A model generated the notes under the pieces. That model was not told the DNA's origin, made no database searches, and saw only the letters and a program-made list of their open reading frames with translations. The position numbers were made by a program, and so were the translations under genes. From positions 124,001 through 188,000 of the forward strand of contig NZ_JAMZAW010000007.1 in assembly GCF_024158745.1 (NCBI RefSeq): DNA of 64,000 bases, in the 5' to 3' direction. Each line of letters starts with the position of its first letter. The stretch's first letter is position 1. This document shows, one piece after another, positions 1 to 7,894 of the stretch. The stretch is from Paenibacillus tyrphae. GTDB taxonomy: Bacteria > Bacillota > Bacilli > Paenibacillales > NBRC-103111.

Positions 1-738
1 TTGCATGCCTAACCGTTCAATGACGGTAGCCGCAGTTATGCCAAGTTCAATGCCTTGTTTCTGCAAAATGCGCTCCGCTACACCGTCTCCTTCATCGGCT
101 GCAGGAACAAGAAGCTTCGTTAGATCATAGGGAATTGCCGCTTCCCGGTCTAGAAAATCATGAAACAACTGCTCGACCGATGCATAACCGAGCATGGCAA
201 GTACCGCTTCGGTCAGTCGTGTCGGCTCGCTTCGCCCTTCCCAAGCGCGAATGACAGAGCGAAATACCTCAACGGAAAGCCCCGCTCCTCCCCCGAAATC
301 GCCATATGTGTACCCAAATCCTCCGATCTGCAGCGCTCTTCCTTGCCTGTTGATTCCATAACAATTCGTTCCTGTGCCGCAAATGGAGACGACCCCGAAC
401 GGCCTTGTCGTACCTGCCCTCAACCCGATAACCGTATCGCATACGATTTCGAAGTCGGGGAAGCCAAGACCATCGATCATCGGCCTCAATATCCGGAAAT
501 CTGCCTCCCTGTCGGCGCCGGCCAATCCGAACATCGCATAAGCAATATCGCTTTTCGTTAGCTGCGCTTCCTGCAAGGCCTGACCCACTGCCTTGCGAAT
601 GCTTTGTTCTGCGATCTCTCTGCCAACCTGATGATTACCGCAGCCTCCGTAGCCTGAACCGATAATCATTCCCGTTTCGTCAGAAATGACGGCGATTGTT
701 TTGCTGCCTCCACCGTCGATGCCCAAATAATAACTCAT
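1..738 (-). CDS. N-acetylglucosamine kinase, BadF/BadG/BcrA/BcrD family (3' end cut by window)
   Basis: Translating the minus strand from the ATG at 738 gives an open frame to the window edge. The N-terminus carries the ASKHA phosphate-binding loop LGIDGGGSKT (residues about 5-14), and further in are ICGTGTNCYG and a glycine-rich YGDFGGGAGL segment, all typical of BadF-type GlcNAc kinases. These phosphorylate GlcNAc from chitin in the cytosol. At least 246 residues are present; the family is about 300-330, so roughly a fifth is missing. The gene starts 13 bases after the LacI gene and is probably co-transcribed with it. The chitinase nearby supports GlcNAc as substrate, but sugar specificity is inferred. 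Confidence 0.85.
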   Translation of the reverse strand, partial: MSYYLGIDGGGSKTIAVISDETGMIIGSGYGGCGNHQVGREIAEQSIRKAVGQALQEAQLTKSDIAYAMFGLAGADREADFRILRPMIDGLGFPDFEIVCDTVIGLRAGTTRPFGVVSICGTGTNCYGINRQGRALQIGGFGYTYGDFGGGAGLSVEVFRSVIRAWEGRSEPTRLTEAVLAMLGYASVEQLFHDFLDREAAIPYDLTKLLVPAADEGDGVAERILQKQGIELGITAATVIERLGMQ

Positions 739-751
739 CACACGTCATCTC

Positions 752-1771
752 CTATGTATTTTGTCTCTGATCTCTACATATCCCTGTCGATTCCCTGACA
801 ATCAGCTCCGGGACTAGCCGGAATTTCGTCAGTTCAATCGGCGAGCCGTTGATGATGTCCAGAAGCACCTTGACAGCGTATTCGCCCATTTGTCCCGCAG
901 GCTGACGAATCGTCGTTAATCTGGGATGTACTTCTGAAGCTAATTCCTGATCGTCGTACCCGATGACCGAGACGTCTTCCGGCACCCGGTATCCGCCTGC
1001 CTCCAATGCTTCAACAACGCCTAGCGCAATAGCGTCATCGCCCGCAAAAACTGCCGTCGGGACTTGACCGCTCTGAATCCAGTCCCGCATAACCTGATAA
1101 CCGCTGCGAATGCCGAAACGACTGTTTGCGATCAGAAAGGGTGACAACCCCTCGTCCGCCAATGCATCTATAAACCCCTTTTGCCTTTCCCGTGCGCTTA
1201 AGAACAGCACCTCGCCGCTTACGTGAGCGATACGCGTGTGACCAAGCGAAAGCAAATGTTTCGTCGCTTCATATCCGCCTTTATAATTATCGACATTGAT
1301 CGTTGGGATATTGGCATGCTCGTTTTGGTTATCGATGACGACATACGGAATCCCTTTTATCTCCAACTCGGCGATATATTGCTCCTCCCGTACTGGAGAC
1401 AACACAATGATGCCGTCCACACGATCTTCCTGAAATAGAAAACTGCTTGCTTCCTCCATCTCATGATCGGCTTCGTTCGAAATCGATATCGCTAAAAAAT
1501 ATCCGCTTTGCTTCAACCGATCGTTTACCGTTTTAACAATGCAGTCGAATACGGTATCGCCAAGAGCGGTTATCGTGAGTCCAATAACGCCCGTTTTCCC
1601 CCTTACAAGCGTACGCGCTGCCGAGTTCGGAATATAGTTCAGCTCTTTGATCGCCTGGAGGACCTTTTGACGGTTTTTTTCCCTAACGCTTGGCGAATTG
1701 TTGAGTACGCGAGATACAGTTACGACGGATAGTCCCGATTTTTTGGCTACATCGAATATATTGACTTTCAT
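752..1771 (-). CDS. LacI-family transcriptional regulator
   Basis: This is a 339-residue repressor with an N-terminal LacI helix-turn-helix (VNIFDVAKKSGLSVVTVSR, then a NYIPNSAARTL hinge) and a periplasmic-binding-protein-like effector domain with FAGDDAIALG and VIGYDDQ segments. An in-frame upstream ATG at 1789 exists, but only the ATG at 1771 has a good ribosome binding site (AGGAG, 7 bases away), so 1771 is chosen. It lies between the sugar transporter and the GlcNAc kinase and probably controls chitin-oligosaccharide uptake. A motif just upstream is repeated ahead of the transporter genes, suggesting autoregulation plus operon control. The effector is not known from sequence. Confidence 0.9.
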   Translation of the reverse strand: MKVNIFDVAKKSGLSVVTVSRVLNNSPSVREKNRQKVLQAIKELNYIPNSAARTLVRGKTGVIGLTITALGDTVFDCIVKTVNDRLKQSGYFLAISISNEADHEMEEASSFLFQEDRVDGIIVLSPVREEQYIAELEIKGIPYVVIDNQNEHANIPTINVDNYKGGYEATKHLLSLGHTRIAHVSGEVLFLSARERQKGFIDALADEGLSPFLIANSRFGIRSGYQVMRDWIQSGQVPTAVFAGDDAIALGVVEALEAGGYRVPEDVSVIGYDDQELASEVHPRLTTIRQPAGQMGEYAVKVLLDIINGSPIELTKFRLVPELIVRESTGICRDQRQNT

Positions 1772-1800
1772 CTTAAGTCTCCTAGTCATTGGACACCTAT

Positions 1801-1821
1801 AATTAGAGCCTTTTAACTTTC
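1801..1821. promoter_or_regulatory. candidate operator upstream of lacI-type gene
   Basis: The 21 bases here match the sequence at 5367-5387 upstream of the transporter at 18 of 21 positions (AATTA, CCT, TTAACTTTC in common). Both copies lie in front of genes of the same cluster. This is the pattern expected for a shared LacI-family binding site, although neither copy is a good palindrome. Confidence 0.4.
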
Positions 1822-1827
1822 ATGCGG

Positions 1828-3417
1828 CTATTTCAGTTTCTTTACGTTGTCTTGCCACTTCTCCGTTTTATACTTCAGCAGCTTCTCATATCCGGCTTGC
1901 TTTGCTTCCTTCTCCGCCTTATCAAGAATCGCCAGTACTTCCTCATCGCTTTTGGCATTGGTTAGCGCTGTGGCTTTGGCCTTGGAATAAATGTCCGCTA
2001 CGCTTTGTGCGACAATGCCTTCTTCGGAGTCAGGCGCAGGATCGAGGTTGACGAATGCCGTTGCGTTATATTGTGTCTTCCAGGTAATATCCGTTTGCCA
2101 GCGTGTTTCCCAGTTGCGCTTTTCAACCGGTAGGGTAGCTTCAAATTTCGCTTTTGACGAATCGATATATACGGTGTTGCCATTCCATTGGAAATTCACG
2201 AGCGAATCCATCAGGTGGTTGCGCCCTTCGGTATCCGATATGAATTTATCCGTAAAGACCGGCGTATCATCCGCAGCCGTACCTTGCCAGTACAACCCTT
2301 CAGGTCCCCAGAAAATAATCCGCTGTCCTTCCGGACCCGTCAGCCAATCCAAGAAAGCGAATATCGCTTCCGGATTTTTGGCCGCCTTCGTAATAACACT
2401 GACATTCCACCCAAGTTGCTTGTAATCGCCCGGGAATATTTTATTTTTGTCCATTCCCTCCTTACGGATCGGCCATACCATGATATAGCCGGCTTTCGGA
2501 TCCTGGGCGCGCAGTACCGTATCCCCCTTGGCTCCAAACTCGGTCGGGCTGGATGCGGCATAAACGGCGATGCGTCCGGTCGTTATTTTCTCGATAACCT
2601 GATCGCGGTTTTGCGACATGGCGTCTTGCGACATCAATTTTTCGCGGTACAGTCTGTTCGAGAACTGCATCGACTCGCGAAACGCCGGATCGGTAAAAAT
2701 CGATTGCAATTTATTTCCATTTGGCACAGCAAGCATATTATTGAACATCGGCGGACGGTTTTCGGCAAATGCCGAAGTCAGAATGTCACTGCCTTCAGCG
2801 CTCTGTCCCGGCTCAAATGGTATGACATTCGGATATTTTTCTTTGACAATTTTCAAATAATTGTACAAATCGTCGACCGTTTCCAGCTTCGGCGAACCAA
2901 GCTCCTCATAAATTTTTTTATTTACCAGATATCCTGCGTTTCCGTTCGGTCGCGACGTGTACCAGTTCGGGAATTGGTATAGTTTGCCGTCCGGGGAACG
3001 AAGCATATTGATCGTCGAATCGCCGGCCCATTTTTTCAAATTCGGATACTTATTCAAGTACTCGTCAAACGGAACGAGCATCCCTTCCGCGCGAAGCTTT
3101 TCGACATCCGCCCCTCGTTCGAGCCAAATGACATCAGGCAAATTGCCGGAAGCGATCATCGTATTCATCTTTTGCTTGGCATTACCGCCGGAACTGATCG
3201 GTACGACGTTGATCTTTTTGTTTTCTTTGATCCATTTCGTTGCCGGATCTGCCCCCCAGGGCGGCATCGTATACCAATCATAGTGGCCGTAGAAGGAAAA
3301 TTCCAAAGACTGGTCGGTTTCCTTGTGCACATTCGTTTCTTTGCTGCATCCCGCAAGCCATAATGTGGAGAGCCCAATCACCAACGATATAGTTAGCAGT
3401 TTTTTCCATTTGTTCAT
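1828..3417 (-). CDS. CUT1 sugar ABC transporter substrate-binding lipoprotein
   Basis: A 529-residue extracellular solute-binding protein of family 1, in the large LipO subgroup. The signal peptide ends in a lipobox, LAGC, with the lipidated cysteine at about residue 24. Start is ATG at 3417 with GAGGGG about 10 bases upstream. Family features include PDVIWLERG near residue 100 and a late WLTGPEGQ segment. It is the third gene after lplB- and lplC-type permeases, 60 bases downstream of the latter, so it forms one importer with them. No ATPase is encoded here; such importers normally share an MsmX-like ATPase from elsewhere. Beside a chitinase, chito-oligosaccharides are a plausible ligand (inference). 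Confidence 0.9.
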   Translation of the reverse strand: MNKWKKLLTISLVIGLSTLWLAGCSKETNVHKETDQSLEFSFYGHYDWYTMPPWGADPATKWIKENKKINVVPISSGGNAKQKMNTMIASGNLPDVIWLERGADVEKLRAEGMLVPFDEYLNKYPNLKKWAGDSTINMLRSPDGKLYQFPNWYTSRPNGNAGYLVNKKIYEELGSPKLETVDDLYNYLKIVKEKYPNVIPFEPGQSAEGSDILTSAFAENRPPMFNNMLAVPNGNKLQSIFTDPAFRESMQFSNRLYREKLMSQDAMSQNRDQVIEKITTGRIAVYAASSPTEFGAKGDTVLRAQDPKAGYIMVWPIRKEGMDKNKIFPGDYKQLGWNVSVITKAAKNPEAIFAFLDWLTGPEGQRIIFWGPEGLYWQGTAADDTPVFTDKFISDTEGRNHLMDSLVNFQWNGNTVYIDSSKAKFEATLPVEKRNWETRWQTDITWKTQYNATAFVNLDPAPDSEEGIVAQSVADIYSKAKATALTNAKSDEEVLAILDKAEKEAKQAGYEKLLKYKTEKWQDNVKKLK

Positions 3418-3477
3418 GTTTAATGTTCCCCTCGCAGTTTTGTTATATGGTTAAAGCGAATGCTTCAGACCCGGATT

Positions 3478-4413
3478 TCACTCTTTCAATGAACCGATCA
3501 GCACCCCTTTGACAAAATACTTTTGTACGAACGGATATACGCACAATATGGGTACTGTCGCGACGATCATCGTCGCCATCGAAAGCGACTTGGTTGTCAC
3601 TGTCTTCATTCTGTCCATATGGCTTTTGGCTGCCGAGTCCATCTGCGACATTTGCTCGCTCATGATATTGGAACTCAAGATTTGTTGGAGCTTCGTCTGA
3701 ATCGGCAGCAGATCGATCTTCGATATGTAAATCCCCGGCGTGAACCAATCATTCCAGTGATACACAGCCGTAAACAACGACAATGTCGCTATGACCGGTC
3801 CCGAAAGCGGCAACACGATTCGGAACAGGATCCCCCAACTAGAGCAGCCGTCGAGTTTGGCCGATTCCTCCAAGCCAGCAGGGAGTCCCAGGAAAAAAGT
3901 GCGAAATATAATCATGTTCCACACGCTGATTAGCCCGGGCACAATCATCACCCAAAATGAATCCATAAGCCCGAGCTCACGGATTAGCAAAAAGGTCGGA
4001 ATCAGCCCCCCGCCAAAATACATCGTAATGACGCAAACAACCATATACGCTTTGCGGCCCATCAGCTCGCGCTTCGACATTCCATAGGCAAAAATGGCTG
4101 TAGCCATAATGGCCGAAGATGTCCCCGCAACTGTACGCAGCACAGAGATGAGAAAGCCGTTCAGCAGCCTGCTGTCCCTGAAGACAACTTCATAGTTATC
4201 CAGCGAAAACTCGCGTGGCCAAAATGTGACGCCGCCCTGCATCGTATCCGTCCCGCTGTTGAACGATACAACCGTAGCGTTCCAGAACGGGTAAAACGCG
4301 GCAAATCCCAAAAAAAGCAGCAAAGTATATATGATGAATGTCATCGCTTTATCGCCATAACTTGTTGTTGCCAAGCCGTACCGCCTCCTGTATCCCATCT
4401 TCCTGTTCACCAC
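3478..4413 (-). CDS. CUT1 sugar ABC transporter permease (LplC/YtcP type)
   Basis: A 311-residue integral membrane protein with about six hydrophobic segments and the permease (EAA) loop LPAGLEESAKLDGCSSW, which contacts the ATPase. The C-terminus YPFVQKYFVKGVLIGSLKE is diagnostic of the LplC/YtcP subgroup. The start used (GTG at 4413) overlaps the stop of the upstream permease by a few bases, indicating translational coupling; an ATG at 4398 is an alternative. It pairs with the LplB-type permease to form the channel for the lipoprotein encoded downstream. Confidence 0.9.
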   Translation of the reverse strand: MVNRKMGYRRRYGLATTSYGDKAMTFIIYTLLLFLGFAAFYPFWNATVVSFNSGTDTMQGGVTFWPREFSLDNYEVVFRDSRLLNGFLISVLRTVAGTSSAIMATAIFAYGMSKRELMGRKAYMVVCVITMYFGGGLIPTFLLIRELGLMDSFWVMIVPGLISVWNMIIFRTFFLGLPAGLEESAKLDGCSSWGILFRIVLPLSGPVIATLSLFTAVYHWNDWFTPGIYISKIDLLPIQTKLQQILSSNIMSEQMSQMDSAAKSHMDRMKTVTTKSLSMATMIVATVPILCVYPFVQKYFVKGVLIGSLKE

Positions 4414-5324
4414 AAGCTATTCCCCGATTTACGGGCTATATAGTTCGCCCCCGCCAACATACCGACACTAATGACCGCCTTGAGTAAACCGACCGCAGTC
4501 GCATACGAAAACCGGGAATTTTGTATGCCCACCCTGTACACATATGTATCAATGACATCGGCTACATCCCTTAAAGCCGGATTCGATCCGAGAAGCAAAA
4601 TATCGTCGAAGCCGGCATTGAGCAAATTACCGATAGCCAGAATCAAAAAGATGACAATAACCGGCATGATGGACGGCAGGGTAATGAGAAATATTTGCTT
4701 CAGCCGTCCTGCCCCATCAATCGCGGCCGCTTCGTACAAGTGCTGATCGACACCTGCAATCGCAGCCAGATATACGATAGAGCTGAATCCGATTTCTTTC
4801 CATACGCCTGTCGTTACAAGAATTGTCCAGAAATATTCGGGCAACGATAGGAAATTAATGGGCTCGTCTATCAAATTTACCCCTAGCAGCAGGAGGTTCA
4901 AGCTACCGTTATCTGTCGACAGCAAGGATGCGACAAAACCCGATACGATCACCCACGATAAAAAGTGCGGCAGATAGCTGATCGTTTGAATCACCCGTTT
5001 GAACGTCATATTCTTCACTTCATTGAGCATCAGCGCGAGTATAATCGGTGCAGGAAAACCGATCATGATCTTCAATGAACTGATGATGATCGTATTCCGA
5101 ATGACTTTCCAGTATTCAGGCGAGTTAAAAAATGCCTCGAAATGTTTGAATCCAACCCACGGACTTCCCAAAAATCCTTTAAACACACTGTAATCTTGAA
5201 AGGCTGTCAAAACACCGTACATCGGTATGTAGCTGAACACAAAGATAAAAACAAGTGCCGGCAGCACCATCAGTTGAATGTCCAATTGCTTTATAAAACG
5301 TTTGATTGAGCTAGATTGAATCAT
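4407..5324 (-). CDS. CUT1 sugar ABC transporter permease (LplB type)
   Basis: A 305-residue inner-membrane permease, first gene of the transporter operon. Typical LplB features are QLMVLPALVFIFVFSYIPM at the N-terminus, PHFLSWVIVSGF, the EAA loop YEAAAIDGAGRLKQIFLITLP and a C-terminal KSGNSLW. The ATG at 5324 has an excellent GGGAGG ribosome binding site. Genes for the second permease, binding protein, LacI regulator and GlcNAc kinase follow on the same strand. Regulation probably involves the operator-like and cre-like sites in the 358-base leader upstream. Confidence 0.9.
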   Translation of the reverse strand: MIQSSSIKRFIKQLDIQLMVLPALVFIFVFSYIPMYGVLTAFQDYSVFKGFLGSPWVGFKHFEAFFNSPEYWKVIRNTIIISSLKIMIGFPAPIILALMLNEVKNMTFKRVIQTISYLPHFLSWVIVSGFVASLLSTDNGSLNLLLLGVNLIDEPINFLSLPEYFWTILVTTGVWKEIGFSSIVYLAAIAGVDQHLYEAAAIDGAGRLKQIFLITLPSIMPVIVIFLILAIGNLLNAGFDDILLLGSNPALRDVADVIDTYVYRVGIQNSRFSYATAVGLLKAVISVGMLAGANYIARKSGNSLW

Positions 5325-5366
5325 ATGAACCTCCCTTGTCGGTAGTCTGGAGATGACTTTACCAAT

Positions 5367-5517
5367 AATTAAAACCTCTTAACTTTCGATTAAAAAAAGA
5401 AGTTATTAAAGCCATCCCCTTTCAAGAACTATTGATTTCGGAGAGAGATTCACGGAATTCCGGTAAACTTAGGAACTGAAAAGATAAACTGTCAACGACG
5501 ATTTGTATCCGCTTACA
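5367..5517 (-). promoter_or_regulatory. promoter region of the sugar ABC operon with operator-like and cre-like sites
   Basis: The 358-base gap upstream of the LplB gene holds three signals. A cre-like box at 5504-5517 (TGTATCCGCTTACA on plus) fits the CcpA consensus TGWAANCGNTNWCA at 13 of 14 positions when read on the minus strand. A TTGACA -35 hexamer (minus strand, 5490-5495) lies just downstream, but its -10 partner is poor. The motif shared with the lacI leader is at 5367-5387. The combination suggests catabolite repression plus specific repression. Confidence 0.45.
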
Positions 5518-5682
5518 TTGACTCAGACCGACCTGTAATCAATGCCCGTAAGCGTTGGCAGTATTAGCCTCGACAAGCTTGCTTCTCCCCGCGCCATCGG
5601 CACATGCTGCCTTATGGAGGTTCTTATTTGGGTGGAACTTGAAGGCCCATGCGCCTTTAAAGGACATGAGCCCTATCGGCCA

Positions 5683-7461
5683 TTATTTCAATTTCCACAG
5701 CGCAGCGGCGTTCGGCGGTTCCCATCCTTGAAGCGATGTATGAGGCTGGAGACAGACGTATGTTTTGCCTCCGTAAGATACTTCGTCGTTCACTTTGTAG
5801 TTGACGTTTTCCGCCCAAGGCTGCGCCCCGGACCCAACATCTGTTGTCACTTGAATTGAAGCCCCCGGGGATACGTTGCCTGCAGCGTCTGTCGCTTTTA
5901 CAGTGAACGTGTAAGACGTATTGGCCCTCAATCCGTTCACAGTCACGAATGTGCCGGAAACGTTCAACGTTGTTGCGCCATAGGATACGATATATCCCGT
6001 AACGCCTACATTATCCGTGGAAGCATCCCACGTCAGGCTGATACTGCTGGAAGTTTTCCCAGTGGAACGCAGGTTGCCCGGCACTGTTGGGGCTTGCGTA
6101 TCGCCACCACCGCCTTGGAGAGCGCCGTGCAATTTGCTCAGCAATGTTTTGTTCCGGTCCCCACTGAACTCCCAGAACATAGCTCCGCCCAAACCTTTCG
6201 ATTTGACGAAAGCGGCCTTGTAACCGAAAGATTCTACATCGTCGTAAGAAATGAACGTGCCACCGGACGGATTGAACAAGTAAGGAACTTTAGCTACATC
6301 ATTCCAATAACGGGTATAGCCGTTTTTGTTGATATAGTTCGTTTCAAGATCATAGAAATCGAAATTGCCTTGTTCCCATGTGCCTTTAGGGATGCCCGTG
6401 CAATGTTGATATTGCCCGTTGCCGGTAGCCGCACATCCGCTCCAACCGCGGCCATAGAATGGCATGCCCACGACGATTTTGTTTGCCGGTACGCCGGCAT
6501 CGAGATGGCCTTGCACGCCTGCCTCGACGTTGAATTTTGCCGCGTTTGGCAATCCTGCCGCCACCGCAGCCGGATCGTTGTACAATGGCGAGTTATGGCC
6601 GCTGATGGTTTGCCATCCGCCATTGAAATCATAAGTCATGATATTAATCCAATCGACCGTTTGCGCGATCTTGTCTAACTCCGTATTTTGGACATAAGAC
6701 GGACTTGCACCTGAAGCGATGGTCAGCAAATAATGTTTGCCGTCGACGATGCCTGCCGCATCCAGTTTTTCGCGAACTTTTTGCAGCAGCAGCGTAAAGT
6801 TTTGTTTATCCTCCGCCCGTCTGCTGTTGCCTGCCAATCCTCCATTCACCGGGTACTCCCAGTCAAGGTCAACGCCGTCGAACTTGTATTTCCGCAGGAA
6901 ATTAACGGCCGAATTCGCAAAGTTTTCACGCGTATCCGCACCGGCTGCCACATCGGAGAAACGATTGGACCAGGTCCATCCGCCGACCGAGATGATCGTC
7001 TGCAAATTCGGGTTCGCCTGCTTCAACTTCCAAAGTTGCTTGAAATTCCCCTTAATCGGCTCATCCCATGTATCGCCGGGGTAGCTTTTCTGCACGTCAA
7101 TCCACGGATCGCCTAAGACGATTGTACCGTTCGGAACACTGATATTGCCGACTTCATCCTGGCAGGGCCACGTGTTTGGATTCGGCCCTGTCGGATCGGG
7201 GTTTCCGTGTATTCCGTTCCAGCAAATATCGGCAAACGCATAGTTGATGTGCGTTACCTTAGAGACGTCCATCTCATTGACCTGGTAATTACGTCCGGTC
7301 GTGTTCGCTCCCCAGGAAGGATAATAACCCACGATTTTATATGCGGATGCCGCCTCGGCTTTCTGATTGCCAATTGAGAAAAACTGGAACATAGTCAAAA
7401 TGAGTACCACGATTAAGGCGATGATAGTCGTTTTTCGAATGTTTTTTCCTTGTGCGATCAT
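5683..7461 (-). CDS. secreted GH18 chitinase with fibronectin III and CBM5/12 domains
   Basis: The start is ATG at 7461 (AGGAGG 9 bases upstream), giving 592 residues; the longer frame to 7599 lacks a binding site. After a signal peptide (about 1-38) comes a GH18 barrel with SVGGWTWS at about 158-165 and the catalytic motif DGVDLDWEYP at 195-204, with glutamate 202 as proton donor. A fibronectin type III domain follows (about 455-545), then a C-terminal chitin-binding module with YKVNDEVSYGGKTYVC and GWEPPNAAALW. It should hydrolyse chitin outside the cell. The downstream genes import and phosphorylate the products. A cre-like box lies about 285 bases upstream. Confidence 0.95.
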   Translation of the reverse strand: MIAQGKNIRKTTIIALIVVLILTMFQFFSIGNQKAEAASAYKIVGYYPSWGANTTGRNYQVNEMDVSKVTHINYAFADICWNGIHGNPDPTGPNPNTWPCQDEVGNISVPNGTIVLGDPWIDVQKSYPGDTWDEPIKGNFKQLWKLKQANPNLQTIISVGGWTWSNRFSDVAAGADTRENFANSAVNFLRKYKFDGVDLDWEYPVNGGLAGNSRRAEDKQNFTLLLQKVREKLDAAGIVDGKHYLLTIASGASPSYVQNTELDKIAQTVDWINIMTYDFNGGWQTISGHNSPLYNDPAAVAAGLPNAAKFNVEAGVQGHLDAGVPANKIVVGMPFYGRGWSGCAATGNGQYQHCTGIPKGTWEQGNFDFYDLETNYINKNGYTRYWNDVAKVPYLFNPSGGTFISYDDVESFGYKAAFVKSKGLGGAMFWEFSGDRNKTLLSKLHGALQGGGGDTQAPTVPGNLRSTGKTSSSISLTWDASTDNVGVTGYIVSYGATTLNVSGTFVTVNGLRANTSYTFTVKATDAAGNVSPGASIQVTTDVGSGAQPWAENVNYKVNDEVSYGGKTYVCLQPHTSLQGWEPPNAAALWKLK

Positions 7462-7745
7462 AAATGATTTCCTCCTCTTTCCAAAATAAATATCATGCAC
7501 CATTTTAAAGCTACATTCCATAATTTTACATCCCTCCCTAGAGCAATCGACGGTTCCCGGAACTACTGAGATTATTGCAGTTTGCAACCAGTTGCCCATA
7601 GAAGCCGTTCATGCCAGCATACAGTTTCTAAATGAGCACATCACCTCCCCCATGACGACAAACCTTCGCTAAGTGTAAAATGTTGTCCATAAACGCATTA
7701 CAGCATGCCACCCAAAGTAATTCACCGCTTTACCTTACCAACAAT

Positions 7746-7759
7746 TGTAACCGTTTACG
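7746..7759. promoter_or_regulatory. cre-like CcpA site upstream of the chitinase
   Basis: TGTAACCGTTTACG matches TGWAANCGNTNWCA at 13 of 14 positions and is nearly palindromic. It lies in the intergenic region ahead of the chitinase, consistent with carbon catabolite control of chitin degradation. Confidence 0.5.
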
Positions 7760-7856
7760 ATCAAGGATACTTCCACAATTCTCCTGCGAAATTATGCTAT
7801 TTTATCGTTTTATCGTTTATTTCATTAATCTCGCAAGTAGAAGTCGTTGCGGACAC

Positions 7857-7888
7857 AAAGAGCGCCCCTCGTTTGTCGGGCGCTCTTC
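7857..7888 (-). terminator. hairpin terminator after the DUF4132 gene
   Basis: A perfect 10-bp stem, AAGAGCGCCC with GGGCGCTCTT, encloses a 10-base loop just beyond the stop at 7895. The T-run after it on the minus strand is short, so strength is uncertain. Confidence 0.6.
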
Positions 7889-7894
7889 TGCATG

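Noticed and set aside
160..561. Plus-strand open frame over the GlcNAc kinase
   Set aside because: The minus strand here encodes a clear kinase with conserved motifs; the plus frame has no motif or binding site.
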